Positions 45,301 to 53,069 are shown, numbered from the stretch's first letter. The stretch: DNA of 64,000 nt from Plutella xylostella (GCF_932276165.1 NC_063982.1:2745501-2809500); one strand, 5' to 3'. Numbers and translations are program-made. Notes: generated from the sequence alone by a model not told the origin.

Positions 45301-47105
45301 TATTTACGAATATCTAAAGTCCTTCATCATTTCATAATATGAATGAACTCGAGAAGCCTTAGTAATAGCTCTCTGTGTCTCTTGTCTCTTTCTACCACCT
45401 GCGTGAGTCATTAGAGCGTTCAGGACTGGTGAGGTTTTTGTTATACATTCGAGAATTCATTTATCATTGTGGCTAATTAATTATTCATTTGTCATGGACG
45501 CTTGAAGGTGGTCTAGTGGTTCAAAGCTTCATATTACTCGTGAATCGCTAGATAAATTGGTTCATTGGACGAAATGGTATTGTTAACTCTGGGAAATTGG
45601 TTAATAATTATATTAAACAGCAAGGGACCCAAAAGATGTCCTTGAGGGACGCCTGAGCCTGTAATAAACCCTAAAAGTTATAGTTAAATATCCACTGCGT
45701 ATTACTATCACCAAAGCTAATAAGGGACAGTATAAAGTTTTACAATTAGGAGTTCGCTTCTGGGCTATTCGAACTAAAAACAGATTGTTATGAGCTACAA
45801 CGAATGATCGTATTACCTTATTGGTAAAACAGTACAACGTTTAGATCTGAATTGCAATTTAAGACTTGTTGAGTGCACACAGTTGCTGATATCCAAAATG
45901 AACCAAAACATTTTAAAACCCTTACGGCCCGCGCAATAATGGTAATGACGATTATACCTCGTCTTACTCAAAGAAACGAAGCTAAGTCATTCGGTATCAT
46001 TCAGGAAAAGCGCTCCTAATTCCGAGGAACATTGAACAAGCCGCGTGTGAGCCGTGTGACAAACGATCGTGGATCTAGTGACGTAACCATGCCATGCCGG
46101 CACAAAGGTTTGACATAACAAATAGTTGCGGTACCTATTCGTTTTGTAAAAAAAAGACGAACGAGCGTTTTTTAGTCCTCGTATGTTTAGTGTACTACTA
46201 GATAGAATACAGCTGAGAATTGTTACTTTTGGCGTATTTTTTTTATTATTATCTCAAGGACTCAGTGAAATACTGCAGGAATTTCTGGTCAGTCATGAAA
46301 CTCGCGAAGCAGTACTTATTACCTTGATATTACGGACATACGAAATACCTACATTTATATAAGTAATACCTCAAGGGAAAGCGTAGCAGAGTAGCAGACA
46401 ATTCCTTTTTGCTCTGCGAAGCATGTTAAAAGCTAAATGGGGAGAGTTACATTATTTCTGCTCATAAAACGTGTATAGTACATGCTGCTCCTCCTAAATA
46501 AATTTAAGTTTTCGATGCTCTATAATTCCCAGCGTTATCATTTTGTATTTAAAAGTAATATTTTACTCGCTGCTTCTGATTGGATGTATGTGGCCGAACG
46601 AATATTCATTTTATGATTTTCATTCACCTGCATTGGCAGGTGTTACTTAGTCACTACTTTTATACATAGCAGTTTATTACGATGGTATAAATATTATGAA
46701 AACACTGTCTAAAACAAAATCTGCAGGCACTGTAATATAAACATATCATGGAAAAAAGACGACCCTATTTCCAGGTTAGCAACAGTCTAGTGTCATCAAA
46801 TTTTGATGAAAGGAGCCTCCCAAAGTCCTAAATCTGGGGCACCATCAAGCCTTCCACCACTGGAACAGTGACAAACCCTAAGCTATACCTAGGTCTGTCA
46901 CCCACTCTCTAAAAAATCTCCTCAACTAAACAAAATAACAGCACCAAATAAAGATGGACCACTCACGTTGCATGTGTATGTGTTGTTTCGGCATCTTGTA
47001 ATCGGGCGGGTAGCATCGCTCGTAGAATTCGAGGTCGTCCACCTCGCACACCTCCGGAGTGGGTATGATCAGGCCCGTGCATATCGCCCTCTGGAGATGG
47101 TGTTC
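21186..47105 (-). CDS. E(Pc): Enhancer of Polycomb, E(Pc)/EPC1 family, 18 exons, 5' end missing
   Basis: EPC is the nuclear scaffold that ties the Tip60/NuA4 catalytic module to nucleosomes for H4/H2A acetylation. Eighteen exons (47105-46967, 34963-34874, 33145-32997, 32327-32215, 31921-31727, 31314-31203, 30018-29949, 29037-28925, 28292-28204, 27943-27788, 27254-26814, 26411-26016, 25392-25227, 24678-24388, 23970-23874, 23348-23236, 22350-21668, 21342-21186) all have GT-AG sites and matching phases. They sum to 3,570 nt, 1,189 residues plus stop. The EPcA module (EHHLQRAI, FKMPKQ-type YKMPKQHIHMQ, EYDIDSEDE, AFRRRTEKMQTRKN) is followed by YEKMLKLRRDL, GPFAFRRKAGC, RCIGFARRRIARGGRV, a HFRP motif, acidic and low-complexity middle parts, and the C-terminal PMEVT. 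The start codon and first roughly 50 residues lie upstream. Length and order fit insect E(Pc). Confidence 0.95.
21668..22350 (-). CDS. E(Pc): E(Pc) large 3' exon
   Basis: It is 683 nt, phase 0 to 2, acceptor ctctctttccag, donor GTAAAT. It encodes VLHAHPLTQTQRTQLLAQSR, then a serine/threonine- and basic-rich region with GQKIAISGAMANVQAIAF. This corresponds to the family's C-terminal part. Reading through the donor would give a stop two codons later (NR-stop), so intron retention would still make a protein lacking the last exon. Confidence 0.92.
22443..22545 (-). repeat. RTE-like LINE C-terminal relic
   Basis: Minus-strand translation YYLKEGKDRVLWPSLAEAYI-QQ corresponds to the LINE end WMR-AEDRV-W-SL-EAYVQQW. 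It lies inside an E(Pc) intron. Confidence 0.6.
22693..23235 (-). repeat. Array of decayed copies of an exon end plus 5' splice site
   Basis: Copies resembling GCACAACAAGCTCAAGGTACG (real junction at about 23236) recur on the - strand near 23190, 23121, 23077, 23021, 22961 and 22705. They fall in a higher-order unit of about 100 bp (gttcgttcataccttcagttt and tcggttactttagttcg recur). Many keep an AAGGTA core, so they are potential decoy donors. A LINE relic (22799-22945) interrupts the array. Confidence 0.8.
22799..22945 (+). repeat. RTE-like LINE C-terminal relic
   Basis: Plus-strand frames read RVAGSGWMRTAEDRVLWRS and LGEVYV-stop-QWM, the common end of RTE-clade LINEs. Degenerate. Confidence 0.65.
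23236..23348 (-). CDS. E(Pc): E(Pc) exon
   Basis: It is 113 nt, phase 1 to 0, acceptor ctcacttccag, donor GTACGT. It encodes PGPVSVSAAHSPRRPVVHLQ and QKQLQPPANIYAHNKLK. The last eight codons are the source of the repeat array in the next intron. Confidence 0.9.
23874..23970 (-). CDS. E(Pc): E(Pc) exon
   Basis: It is 97 nt, phase 0 to 1, acceptor taattacag, donor GTATGT. It encodes VRLQNQVLSSQAGAAQNGPF and a short proline-rich end (HAPETPPARGEI). Confidence 0.9.
24388..24678 (-). CDS. E(Pc): E(Pc) exon with THVxPGV coding repeats
   Basis: It is 291 nt, phase 0 to 0, acceptor cccccgcag, donor GTGAGT. It encodes SPKRPKQQKDPETIEEVQLS, KTVHTKHSPLKKHIITSAPH and then VAHVAPSVTHVTPGVTHVAP. The last part is an imperfect 24-bp tandem repeat (about 24450-24540). 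The opposite strand's open frame is a shadow of this repeat. Confidence 0.92.
25227..25392 (-). CDS. E(Pc): E(Pc) exon, lysine/glutamate-rich
   Basis: It is 166 nt, phase 2 to 0, acceptor atacttccag, donor GTTAGT. It encodes SSFGSSVVNVTAAPTAPVCV, then VKQEVEDIKPRVKEEKPRAA. The VKQEVE and IKPRVKEE segments resemble sumoylation-type psiKxE sites. Disordered by composition. Confidence 0.9.
25579..25870 (+). pseudogene. Jockey-like LINE reverse-transcriptase relic
   Basis: Frames read FALKKLRSVSSQDAAILVYP and, after a frameshift, CSALRYGIVQWGNSVDAHRV, FIAQKKSIRAVWGLKWMDSC and KLLTLPCIYIFEM. This is the conserved C-terminal side of the RT of Jockey-type non-LTR elements (SYGI..WG, LQKK.IR, LTLPS.YI.E). 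It is broken, and lies antisense in an E(Pc) intron. Confidence 0.8.
26016..26411 (-). CDS. E(Pc): E(Pc) exon with acidic region
   Basis: It is 396 nt, phase 2 to 2, acceptor ctccattccag, donor GTTAGT. It encodes WLHFRPKTPPPSPPALDASL, then long acidic stretches (LTEDQVESILSETLTDDKKD) and a basic end RVRRRIER. The HFRPKTP motif is the family's HFRPRTP. Confidence 0.92.
26630..26770 (+). repeat. Degenerate SINE fragment
   Basis: The order ggcaggcagtttagacccc, ctatacacaaaatattccat, gtgagccag and cagagaatgaaa follows the SINE 3' region seen at 14.6 and 35.1 kb with many changes. Confidence 0.55.
26814..27254 (-). CDS. E(Pc): E(Pc) exon, largest middle exon
   Basis: It is 441 nt, phase 2 to 2, acceptor ctgttacag, donor GTGAGT. 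It encodes SYKAQRDEEVELETEQHRNP, HPWRHTFRKHLKQHPHLWLQ and a pentapeptide-like repeat TETSEQTKTSERMETSERTE. It ends EFEKFIQEVNKKW. The TSE repeat is a small coding microsatellite. Confidence 0.92.
27788..27943 (-). CDS. E(Pc): E(Pc) exon with the RCIGFARRR motif
   Basis: It is 156 nt, phase 2 to 2, acceptor aatatcacag, donor GTAACA. It encodes FTLTSLRAGHPRCIGFARRR and IARGGRVALDRVRTPLDPLW, almost identical in pattern to vertebrate EPC1 (RCIGFARRRVGRGGRVLLDR). Confidence 0.95.
28018..28156. mobile_element. MITE of the TTACTCTATA family, diverged
   Basis: The ends cagtcactctagtttgacaa and ttgttttgctacagttaccc are inverse-like, with cgctctgaaactttg shared with the other copies. Confidence 0.6.
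28204..28292 (-). CDS. E(Pc): E(Pc) exon
   Basis: It is 89 nt, phase 0 to 2, acceptor cgtttccag, donor GTATGT. It encodes PTATLYGDPVDPEDTSKDAL and YEHELDNRLR. Confidence 0.9.
28925..29037 (-). CDS. E(Pc): E(Pc) exon with the GPFAFRRKAGC motif
   Basis: It is 113 nt, phase 1 to 0, acceptor gttacgcag, donor GTGAGT. It encodes DSGVYTSSEEESARAEAGTP and DDGPFAFRRKAGCYYEM, a signature segment of the family. Confidence 0.95.
29060..29930. repeat. Cluster of GGGGTAA/TTACCCC heptamers in an E(Pc) intron
   Basis: Exact hits lie near 29087, 29134, 29143, 29284, 29679, 29705, 29799, 29819, 29877, 29895 and 29918. Seven fall within about 250 bp just downstream (in sense) of the donor at 29948. The pair at 29134/29143 is palindromic. 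Further hits occur in neighbouring introns up to 32.92 kb. Confidence 0.85.
29949..30018 (-). CDS. E(Pc): E(Pc) small basic exon
   Basis: It is 70 nt, phase 0 to 1, acceptor tgacttgcag, donor GTGAGT. It encodes REKRPYKRRKHRHHGTGSAQ-GLR, the counterpart of RPKRKYEKKPK in vertebrates; it looks like a nuclear localisation signal. Confidence 0.9.
30760..30835. repeat. Tandem duplication of a 33-bp unit plus (TG)n
   Basis: tgctttagaatcagcgtaaa followed by tgtgtgtgtg occurs twice back to back. Confidence 0.85.
31022..31140. mobile_element. MITE of the ACAGGGTGTTGCAAAAGTGG family
   Basis: The right end caccacttttgcaacaccct is inverse to the left ends of relatives at 7168 and 32533. Related fragments lie at 7845-7935 and 23395-23610. 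Confidence 0.6.
31203..31314 (-). CDS. E(Pc): E(Pc) proline-rich exon
   Basis: It is 112 nt, phase 2 to 0, acceptor tctcttgcag, donor GTAATT. It encodes RSTFSAASLAAQTARFRDAA and a polyproline stretch (YPPPPAPRLPPPDAPRQ). Confidence 0.9.
31727..31921 (-). CDS. E(Pc): E(Pc) exon with the YEKMLKLRRDL coiled segment
   Basis: It is 195 nt, phase 2 to 2, acceptor aatccacag, donor GTGGGT. It encodes NDESSYEKMLKLRRDLARAL and RRERAKRDLLRLTALLSERR, near-identical to vertebrate EPC1 (SYEKMLKLRRDLSRAVTILE). Confidence 0.95.
32215..32327 (-). CDS. E(Pc): E(Pc) exon with AFRRRTEKMQTRKN
   Basis: It is 113 nt, phase 0 to 2, acceptor gtatcgacag, donor GTCAGT. It encodes LILSVKTESRPGQSTNNPYL and AFRRRTEKMQTRKN. 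This is the basic EPcA stretch that contacts chromatin and partner subunits in the family. Confidence 0.96.
32533..32742. mobile_element. Hairpin MITE (ACAGGRTGTTGCAAAAGGGT end)
   Basis: Arms tggtatatctaagcccgaaa and its inverse (32709-32733) with inner ctgaaatcacaatttcaaaa flank a centre containing gtcacgtgac. Confidence 0.8.
32997..33145 (-). CDS. E(Pc): E(Pc) exon, EPcA helical part
   Basis: It is 149 nt, phase 1 to 0, acceptor caatccgcag, donor GTATGT. It encodes LMFEQMMDKLERSSGQTVVT, LGEAKLLLERQDDLVIAVYD and YWLNKRLKT, matching FEEMIDRLEKGSGQ...EAKLLLKEDDELI..VYEYW. Confidence 0.96.
33256..33409. mobile_element. MITE, 154 bp hairpin
   Basis: Inverse arms of about 34 bp, tgtctcagatactaaattga and its counterpart, with ttgacagattctga inside. 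A relative lies at 16901-17075. Confidence 0.85.
33987..34058. mobile_element. Short MITE, TACACTCACGAGCAATGAAA family
   Basis: The two ends tacactcacgagcaatgaaa and ttccattgctcgtgagtgta are inverse. Longer copies lie at 53611-53809 and 60468-60686. Confidence 0.88.
34707..34852. mobile_element. MITE of the TTACTCTATA family
   Basis: It starts agggttactctatactgacg and ends ttcgtcgcatagactgaccc, inverse ends of about 28 bp. The core is shared with 10448, 28018 and 55566. Confidence 0.88.
34874..34963 (-). CDS. E(Pc): E(Pc) exon with EYDIDSEDE
   Basis: It is 90 nt, phase 1 to 1, acceptor cttgttgcag, donor GTGAGG. It encodes LWQEQEQPEYDIDSEDERWL and KQQRHPELT, the family's QPDYDLDSEDE..V. Confidence 0.95.
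35030..35240 (+). repeat. tRNA-derived SINE, body and tail
   Basis: aacatcgtgagaaaacctgc through gtgaacccaccaacccgcag and agagaatagaatagag, the same order as at 14.6 and 51.8 kb. Confidence 0.88.
35241..37190. other. E(Pc) intron, mostly featureless
   Basis: AT-rich DNA; a LINE end fragment (catccactgctggatatagc) lies near 36290-36360. No exon is supported. Confidence 0.6.
37195..37440. promoter_or_regulatory. GC-rich island in a long E(Pc) intron, possible regulatory sequence
   Basis: The stretch around 37240-37380 (gccgacgcgcgcgcctgtgt, gtcaacgctcagctgattc) is clearly more GC-rich than the surrounding 10 kb and matches no repeat in the window. An initiator-like TTCAGTT lies at 37371. It could be an alternative promoter, a non-coding exon or an enhancer; none is proven. 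Confidence 0.25.
38629..39280. mobile_element. DNA transposon with long TIRs, about 650 bp
   Basis: Left end tgtatctgtcgcaggcaact and the inverse at the right end extend for about 75 bp as imperfect TIRs (ctagccc.ttcattggatgg shared), with weaker inversion beyond. The interior carries no transposase; a short ATG frame MDQHGFFYF is too small to interpret. No target duplication is evident. Confidence 0.85.
39730..39872 (-). mobile_element. Lep1-type Helitron fragment
   Basis: tctagctttgcttcgcctta then gtgggtattccgggataaaa and gtagcct; the (GTCT)n part is lost. A second short fragment lies at about 41214-41278. Confidence 0.7.
41405..41648 (-). repeat. tRNA-derived SINE (second family)
   Basis: The tRNA-like head on the - strand (GAATAGTGTAGTGGTTAGTG..., then GCCGAAGGTCC) is followed by the body with ccaaactaggcagagcc and cacacggcc-like start. 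Copies lie at 54.2 and 59.6 kb. Confidence 0.75.
42060..42300. repeat. Retroposon end and (AT)n palindrome
   Basis: aaatactctttattgcacac is the inverse of a LINE tail. tttattatatatatatatat near 42153 is a simple palindrome. A SINE fragment follows (ccttgtactaatgtactcgc). Confidence 0.6.
42828..43017 (+). mobile_element. Lep1-type Helitron
   Basis: It starts TCCTACCAATATTATAAAGG and ends near cgtgggaacagcta, with tgatccgattttgatggaat and cccacgggaaaactttttaa between. A 5'-truncated relative lies at about 48410-48595. Confidence 0.85.
43187..43790 (+). repeat. Common lepidopteran repeat ending in CGCACTTGGCCGG
   Basis: It begins gggttccgtttttagggttc, has a (tccgtctg)n run, ggtatcaatggaaaggtctt, and ends cgagcccgactcgcacttgg. 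I recognise it as a very frequent lepidopteran repeat but do not know its class. Confidence 0.8.
43791..46960. other. E(Pc) intron, no supported exon
   Basis: Open frames at 43834-44034 and 45613-45837 have no domain or splice support. A LINE/SINE tail fragment (ggagacccgtgccccagcag) lies at about 44695-44740. Otherwise ordinary AT-rich DNA. Confidence 0.6.
46967..47105 (-). CDS. E(Pc): E(Pc) first exon visible, EPcA start
   Basis: It is 139 nt, phase 0 to 1, acceptor ttttgtcaccag, donor GTGAGT. It encodes EHHLQRAICTGLIIPTPEVC and LEFYERCYPPDYKMPKQHIH. The family has about 50 residues before this point (start MSKLSFRARALD in vertebrates); I do not find them in the remaining 17 kb. Confidence 0.95.
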
Positions 47106-49430
47106 CTGGTGACAAAATAATACATCATTAGTACAGGAATTTGTTATCAGGGGGACGACAAACGAAGTTTCGTAACGCCGCCGCGAGCCATGACTCTATG
47201 TAGTATTAAACGTGCCCATTGCATCTAGGACTATAGGAAATTCGCTATGCAGTAGGTAGTTATCGGAAGTTTCTTATCATCTGCTACGTCATCATTGAGT
47301 GTCAGCAGATATTAGTTCAAACAAAACTACTCATAATAAAAACCAGTGCATACAATATACAATGCAGTGCCCCATGTATACTGTCGACTGATGAAAAAGA
47401 GAAGGATATCGGAGTAAGCACCAGATAAATAATATATTTATACAGCTATAGATACTGCGATGATGTGTGTAAAGAAAACCGTTCTCACCTTATTTGGACC
47501 AGTCTATGTGGACAAAAGAATATGATTGGTGGATATCAAACGCATCCACAGATTTATTTTACTTATTCTTCTATTGCACAATATACAAAAGTAATTTTGT
47601 ACAATCAGGTGGACTTAATTCTAAAAGCATTTTCCATAGCAACGTAGCACACGAGCACCACATCTCCGGTGGAAAGGCACCGTAAGGCCCCAGCGATCGA
47701 TGCCGCCCCAACACGGGTTGTTAATCCGATTTCGTAATTAATTGCGAGCTCTCTGTGATATTCGATATTTGGACAGTTAATTTGTGAGTGATGATAAATT
47801 AACAGGTAGAATATAAGGAGGGTCCGGATCCATGACGACCGGAATCGGAATGGTGCAGTGGTTAGACTCGGACGGTTACGGCGAGGGTCCAAGGTTCAAT
47901 CACCGACCGGGGCCGATATTTCTTAAATAGTTATAAATTTAAATGTTTGTGCTGTGTGATATGTGGAGATCCGTGATGATTATGGCAATAACCCGCCAAT
48001 CTTGGGCCTACAAACGACCCACTTCCTGCATTGAACTATTTAGGAGCTGACGATCTTTATTTTGATCGTTAATTTATCACACTATGATAAAACATCGAGC
48101 ATATATCTGCTTACGTAAATTATGACCAATACTATTACGGACTCATATCTGATGAATCATACTTATTATTTATCACTATCAGCGCGTAACTTTATCAACC
48201 ATGTTATGTTAGGTATATTCGGAATCATCATAATAAATAGACGTACAACCTGAGCTACTGGGTAATATTGATTACATAAGTAGGTATGTATAACATTCTA
48301 ATACTCACAAAATTATATATACAATGCTTGCAAGTTGGTAGCAGATCTGCCACAAAACCTGGTTATGAAAATAATGGCAGGATCCTACTTCCTATTATTA
48401 TTAAAATATAAATGCTTAAGTTTGTAAGTAAGGCAGACACTCTTATGCACACAAACAGATTTGGATGAAACTTGGTATGTAGGATGTTGACACCCTAGAT
48501 TATAACAACACATAAGCTACTTTTAATCCCTGAACTCACACAGGAAAACTTTTTAAGGCAAACCGAAGCTCGCGGGAACAGCCAGTGTATAATATTATGA
48601 CAAAATATCCAATTAATAACAAAAACACATTTGTTATGTTAAGCGCTAGCTTTACGGAATAAGGAATAGCTGGCTGGGGTGGATTCCGGGCCGTTTCCAA
48701 GCGAAATTGTTTTCGGGACGCTAAAATAAATGTTTATTTTTAAGCTAAACTCAACCATCAATCTTTCTGCTTTGTAATATAAAACGTTTGTCATTTATTA
48801 CACTTAGCACAGTCATGCTACAACTAGATTCCTTAGTAGATAAACCTTTATGTACATGCAGATGAAACCAAGATATACAATTCCTGTACAGTAAATAAAC
48901 AATGTGGTACTTTTACATTGCTCATGAGTGTATGAATCAACCAGCAACATACAGAGGCGGACGTCAGGTGTAACGTTGGAATAGTTCTTATTTTTGCCAC
49001 CATAGACGCTAAAATTGAGACGGATCACGATTTTGTCAGCATCCACTGTACCGCGCTATCTAGATTAGCTGTGGGTTTTCGTAAGCTACGCATTTAGTGT
49101 AATCCGCTGAACCCTAGGTACAGTGAGAAAAATAATCCAAATAGGTGCCTTATTTTTTAGAAAATGTTATATATTTTTTAATTACCCAGAAGTTTTGTTT
49201 TTCTATTTCTGATTTTAGTTAGTTTTTTTTTAGTTTTTTACATGCACCCCCTATTATCCCCCTTCCTAATATCCCCTTGATAACCTGGAGACACCCATCT
49301 ATTAGAGTACATAGAAATGCGTAGCACGACGATAGCATCGTCGCTTAAAAAACGTTTAATGCCATAATACCGCAATTTTTGTACTTACATAATTGTCTTA
49401 GTATTTAAGTTACGTAAGTTATTTTTTATG
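47106..49430. other. E(Pc) 5' intron/upstream, repeats only
   Basis: A tRNA-like SINE head (aatggtgcagtggttagactc, ggtccaaggttcaatcaccg) lies at about 47845-47920 on the + strand, a Helitron fragment at 48410-48595, and one end of the CTCACGAGCAATG MITE near 48906-48934. No exon is supported. Confidence 0.55.
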
Positions 49431-49436
49431 TGTGTA

Positions 49437-49480
49437 TACGAATAAAGATTGAATTGAATTGAATTGAATTGAATTGAAAG
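49437..49480 (+). repeat. LINE tail with (GAATT)n microsatellite
   Basis: gtatacgaataaagattgaa followed by four further gaatt units. Confidence 0.8.
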
Positions 49481-49785
49481 AATATTCTATCTATCTATCG
49501 TCGCGATATCCTCGCCTGCGTAGCCCCTTGGATGTGGGCTTTCGTAAGCTAGGCATTTAGTGTAATCCGCTGAGCCCTGCGGCTCACTGTCGACTGACTC
49601 TGCGCTGAAATGAGATAATTAGAGACACTTCAGGAGAATTAGGTAGGAATTAGACACGAACAAACACGGTCTAATTATCTCTCTTTGCTTGATGAAGGTA
49701 TCGCATAAAAATTACGACAACGGTAAGTTGTAACATCGAACTTATGATTATCGTCGGAATCTACCTACATACATACAATTGAGTA

Positions 49786-50058
49786 ATGGACAAGAAAATG
49801 AGTTTTTATGATAATAGCACTTTTTCACATATCATAACAACAATTAACAAATATCTGCGCGGCCAGGATTTGAGCCAGGGACCCTCGTCACTAGTCAGCT
49901 CTCTGACCAAACTAGACTGCCGGTTCGACATAGTTTATTATTACAATTACGACTCACAAACTTATAATTACATTCCCAATAGTACATACATACACTCCAA
50001 ACTGCAGTCCACAACACCACACAATGTAGTCTTCTCTAGACAATACAGTAAAGTGTAA
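49786..50058 (+). other. Unidentified open frame, 90 codons
   Basis: The frame MDKKMSFYDNSTFSHIITTI...FDIVYYYNYDSQTYNYIPNS ends TTPHNVVFSRQYSKV. It overlaps a SINE-like stretch (gcggccaggatttgagccag, about 49856-49880). The end resembles another short frame at about 50450-50510 (LTTPHAVVFHSEIQF). I do not recognise either, and chance cannot be excluded. Confidence 0.2.
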
Positions 50059-50417
50059 ACAGCGCTCTAGTTCCAACAGTTCCTACTCAATAGGGGACAG
50101 TTCCTCCCTATACATATAGGGTTTATCCCTATCTGTCCCCCAAACTTGTCCCTGTGACAAAGACCATCGAACCACCGAAATCCGGGCTCTACGCCAACAC
50201 TACCAGAGATCACACATCGGATAATTCGGATCTCTGCGACTTTAGTAATGGGCTAGCAAAGACAATTTATGGTAACGTGTGTTATCCAGTAAGAAGATTG
50301 ATAGAGGTACGCTTATATTATTCATTGTCTGATAGCAAGATATTTTTTACATAGTAAAAAGTCACAAACAAGACGCACATTGAACACTCAAGACCAGAGA
50401 ACAAATATTTATATTTT

Positions 50418-50657
50418 TTAAACAGACCAGCCCCAGCCCGGTATCATATTCTCGATATCAGTCATTAACCACTCCACATGCGGTCGTCTTTCATTCTGAA
50501 ATTCAGTTTTGTTAAATATAATACAATATGGAAAATAACGGCCGGTCTCGTATGTTGTTTGTGCTTCAATATAATAATCGTTATACTCGGAAAATAGTTT
50601 GAAAGCAAATAATAAACTAAATAGGATGCGGAATAAATGTGCAGGATACTCTCTCAT
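50418..50657 (-). other. Unidentified open frame, 79 codons, hydrophobic N-terminus
   Basis: MREYPAHLFRILFSLLFAFK opens with a hydrophobic stretch like a signal anchor, followed by YETGRYFPYCIIFNKTEF and a WLMTDIENMIPGWGWSV end. There is no clear splice context. It is antisense to the short + strand frame that shares the TTPHxVVF motif, so at most one of the two is real. Confidence 0.2.
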
Positions 50658-50881
50658 AAATCATATTATAGCTACTTGTTTATTTTATACACAATACCGT
50701 GCCCCAGTTTAACTCATATTTCTTACTACATTTTTCCTGCAAGCCTCGTTGTTTCGCCTTAAATCATTATTGTAGGTAAATAAAACTATTTCACTATGAA
50801 AAGAAAAAGAATTAGTAAAAAACTAATGCAAAATAATATACTAGACTTTACTAGAGAATACACTCAAAATTCAAAGTATAG

Positions 50882-51565
50882 ATATAACCTAACCTCTTGA
50901 AGATTGCGGACCGTGGCAAAAACTGTTAGTAAACTTAAGTTCCCGAGTAAGTATCAAAAGTTTGGACTAATGGGTAGCCGTCTAGGTGCTCGTTATGAGA
51001 AGCCGGTAAGTATATTATTAAATTATACTATAAAAATATGTTATGTTCCTTGTTCGTGAACCAACTTAAAATCTTTAGTAGTTAAATTTGAGTTGGCCTA
51101 AGTTACGTTTTGATTAAAAGTTTTATATTTTGCACACCCTTATCACACACTATCCGAAAATAAATATTAGGTACTCAAACTTTTTTTTTTTAACGAATGG
51201 CTTTACAGCACACATAGGGGCGTGCGCCGTGTGGCTCCATTTATTTTCTATCTCCCATCCCAAGTACTGTTTACGAACATACCCGTAGAAACAAAACATA
51301 AAACACCGGCCGTCTTAGTTCAAAAGTATCGTTATACTTCAACGGAACGGATGTGGTTAGTGGGTGGATGCTCGGTGAAGTTGCTGAAGGCAGACAACTC
51401 ATTTTAGCTTACGAAAAACGCGGAGGAAATAATGCCAACGATACCTTTGTTATACGCAAATTGATTCTAAAAGGGATGAAAAATATTTTCCACTTCAGAG
51501 AGAATAAATCATTGAAACAGTTCGATCGCGGCTGTAGCTCGGTTAAAGTGGGCGTTTCGTTGTGA
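50882..51565 (+). pseudogene. Unidentified coding-like segments, broken frame
   Basis: One stretch (about 50900-51001) reads KTVSKLKFPSKYQKFGLMGS then RLGARYEKP before a consensus donor GTAAGT. After 200 bp, a frame from about 51212 reads VRRVAPFIFYLPSQVLFTNI and VQKYRYTSTERMWLVGGCSV and stops at 51407, while the +1 frame continues GEVAEGRQLILAYEKRGGNN and FVIRKLILKGMKNIFHFREN to a stop at 51565. The amino-acid composition looks protein-like and the switch near 51355-51400 suggests one frameshift. No family is recognised. Confidence 0.3.
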
Positions 51566-51716
51566 TAGCATATTTTTCACATCACGAGTCACGACAATAA
51601 CAATGATTTTGAAGGCTTTATATGGCTTCATGTAAACATGTTTACCAAATATGTTTTTCGTAATACTTAACGTAATTAATTATAGATGCCACAGCAAAAT
51701 TTTACCGTTATCAAAT

Positions 51717-52066
51717 ATGTACCTATTCTATTCTATTCTATTCTCTGTGGGGGTGTAAGTACCTGCACCTGGCTCTCTCGAATGGAACCTTTGTGCATAT
51801 CCCCAAGGTCTAAACTGCCTTCCTAAGCTTGGACCATTTCCCACCACGCTGGTCCAATGCGGGTTGGTGGGTTCACATATTTAGATTGATGTGCTAAATC
51901 TAGATATGCAGGTTTCCTCACGATGTTTTCCTTCACCGTAAGAGCGATGGTATACATTGTACTTAAATTCAGAAAAGAACTCATTGGTACATGTCAGCGC
52001 CGGGATTCGAACCCGCATCTCTTGATTGAGAAGCGGGCGCTCACCCGACTGAGCTACCACCGCTCA
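51717..52066 (-). repeat. Full-length tRNA-derived SINE, about 350 bp
   Basis: On the - strand the head (about 52066-51993) has an A box TAGCTCAGTCGG and a B box GGTTCGAATCC, typical of Pol III internal promoters. The body has gtgaggaaacctgcatatct and gtgaacccaccaacccgc, and the tail is (AGAAT)n at 51722-51745. It defines the family for the copies at 1, 14.55, 26.6 and 35.0 kb. Confidence 0.92.
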
Positions 52067-52179
52067 CTGATGTACCATATACCATTTATTATATTTCTAA
52101 TATTTCCTTCCATGGTGAAAAATAAATAGAGAAGATATTCTATTTTGAGCATCAAGCGAGAAGCGTCCGTAATCGACCT

Positions 52180-52390
52180 AGCTTCAGTGATCATGGAAGT
52201 TGAGAAACAAACGGCTCGGTCACTCGTTGGATGGATGACCGATTTCAAGAGAGAGGGAAACCAAGAAAGACGTGGGTTCATTGCGTGAAAGAAAATATGA
52301 GAGAGTGCGGGGTGAATGGGGATATGACAGAGGATAGGGTAAAATAGCATGACATGACGCACAAAGCCGACCCTAGATAATCAAAAGGCT
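52180..52390 (+). pseudogene. LINE reverse-transcriptase C-terminal relic
   Basis: Plus-strand frames read RGKPRKTWVHCVKENMRECG and VNGDMTEDRVK-stop, then ADPR. It is the same ending as at 6.03-6.14 kb. Confidence 0.7.
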
Positions 52391-53069
52391 AGGAAGAAGT
52401 TTTCTGGCCGCTTCAAAATACCTTTGTCCATTAGGCACAAGATCATAGTATCAAGGCCTTATCGGCGCTTCACCATCGGTCGCGCCGCCTCAATTCGGCG
52501 TTTACGCAACAGGGTCAACGCACGGGGCCGCGTCACCCGCGCGAATAGCCAACTTATTCAGCGAACTCGCTATTAGATTTTAGGTGATTTTAGCCAAGCG
52601 AATGTAGCATATAGGTTTTAGAAACAAAAGTTCTTCGCTATACATTCAGTTAACAAAGATGCCGCTGCAGCTGGGCTGTAATGTGGATTTAGCGGTTTCC
52701 AAGATTCTTAATCTCGTATCATAATCGTGACTATCAACAAATAATTAAAAAATTTAACGTTCAATAAAAATGATACTCGTGCTATTCTATAGAACACAGA
52801 GGTCACCCATTCAGATAGCCTAGAGCTGCAGGCGTAGAAACCAGTCTACTTCACTATAGCTTTGCAATATCAAACAGTGCTTAGCATTACAATTTCTTTA
52901 TCCACTTTGATATCACGTTTTTATATTATGCACCGGGGACGCTTGAGATTGAGACTCGTTAAAGTATTTTTCCTTTGAGAGTATCTCAGTAAGGGGGCTA
53001 TGAAGTTGGTACCAACAATGGGAAGGTTCTCTAGACCGTGGAACGATCCTCTCTCCTCTTAGAGAGTCC
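52391..53069. other. Featureless DNA
   Basis: I see no gene or bounded repeat. Confidence 0.5.

Noticed and set aside
51993..52066. Functional tRNA gene
   Set aside because: A and B boxes are present, but the sequence continues into the SINE body and tail and lacks a good acceptor stem.
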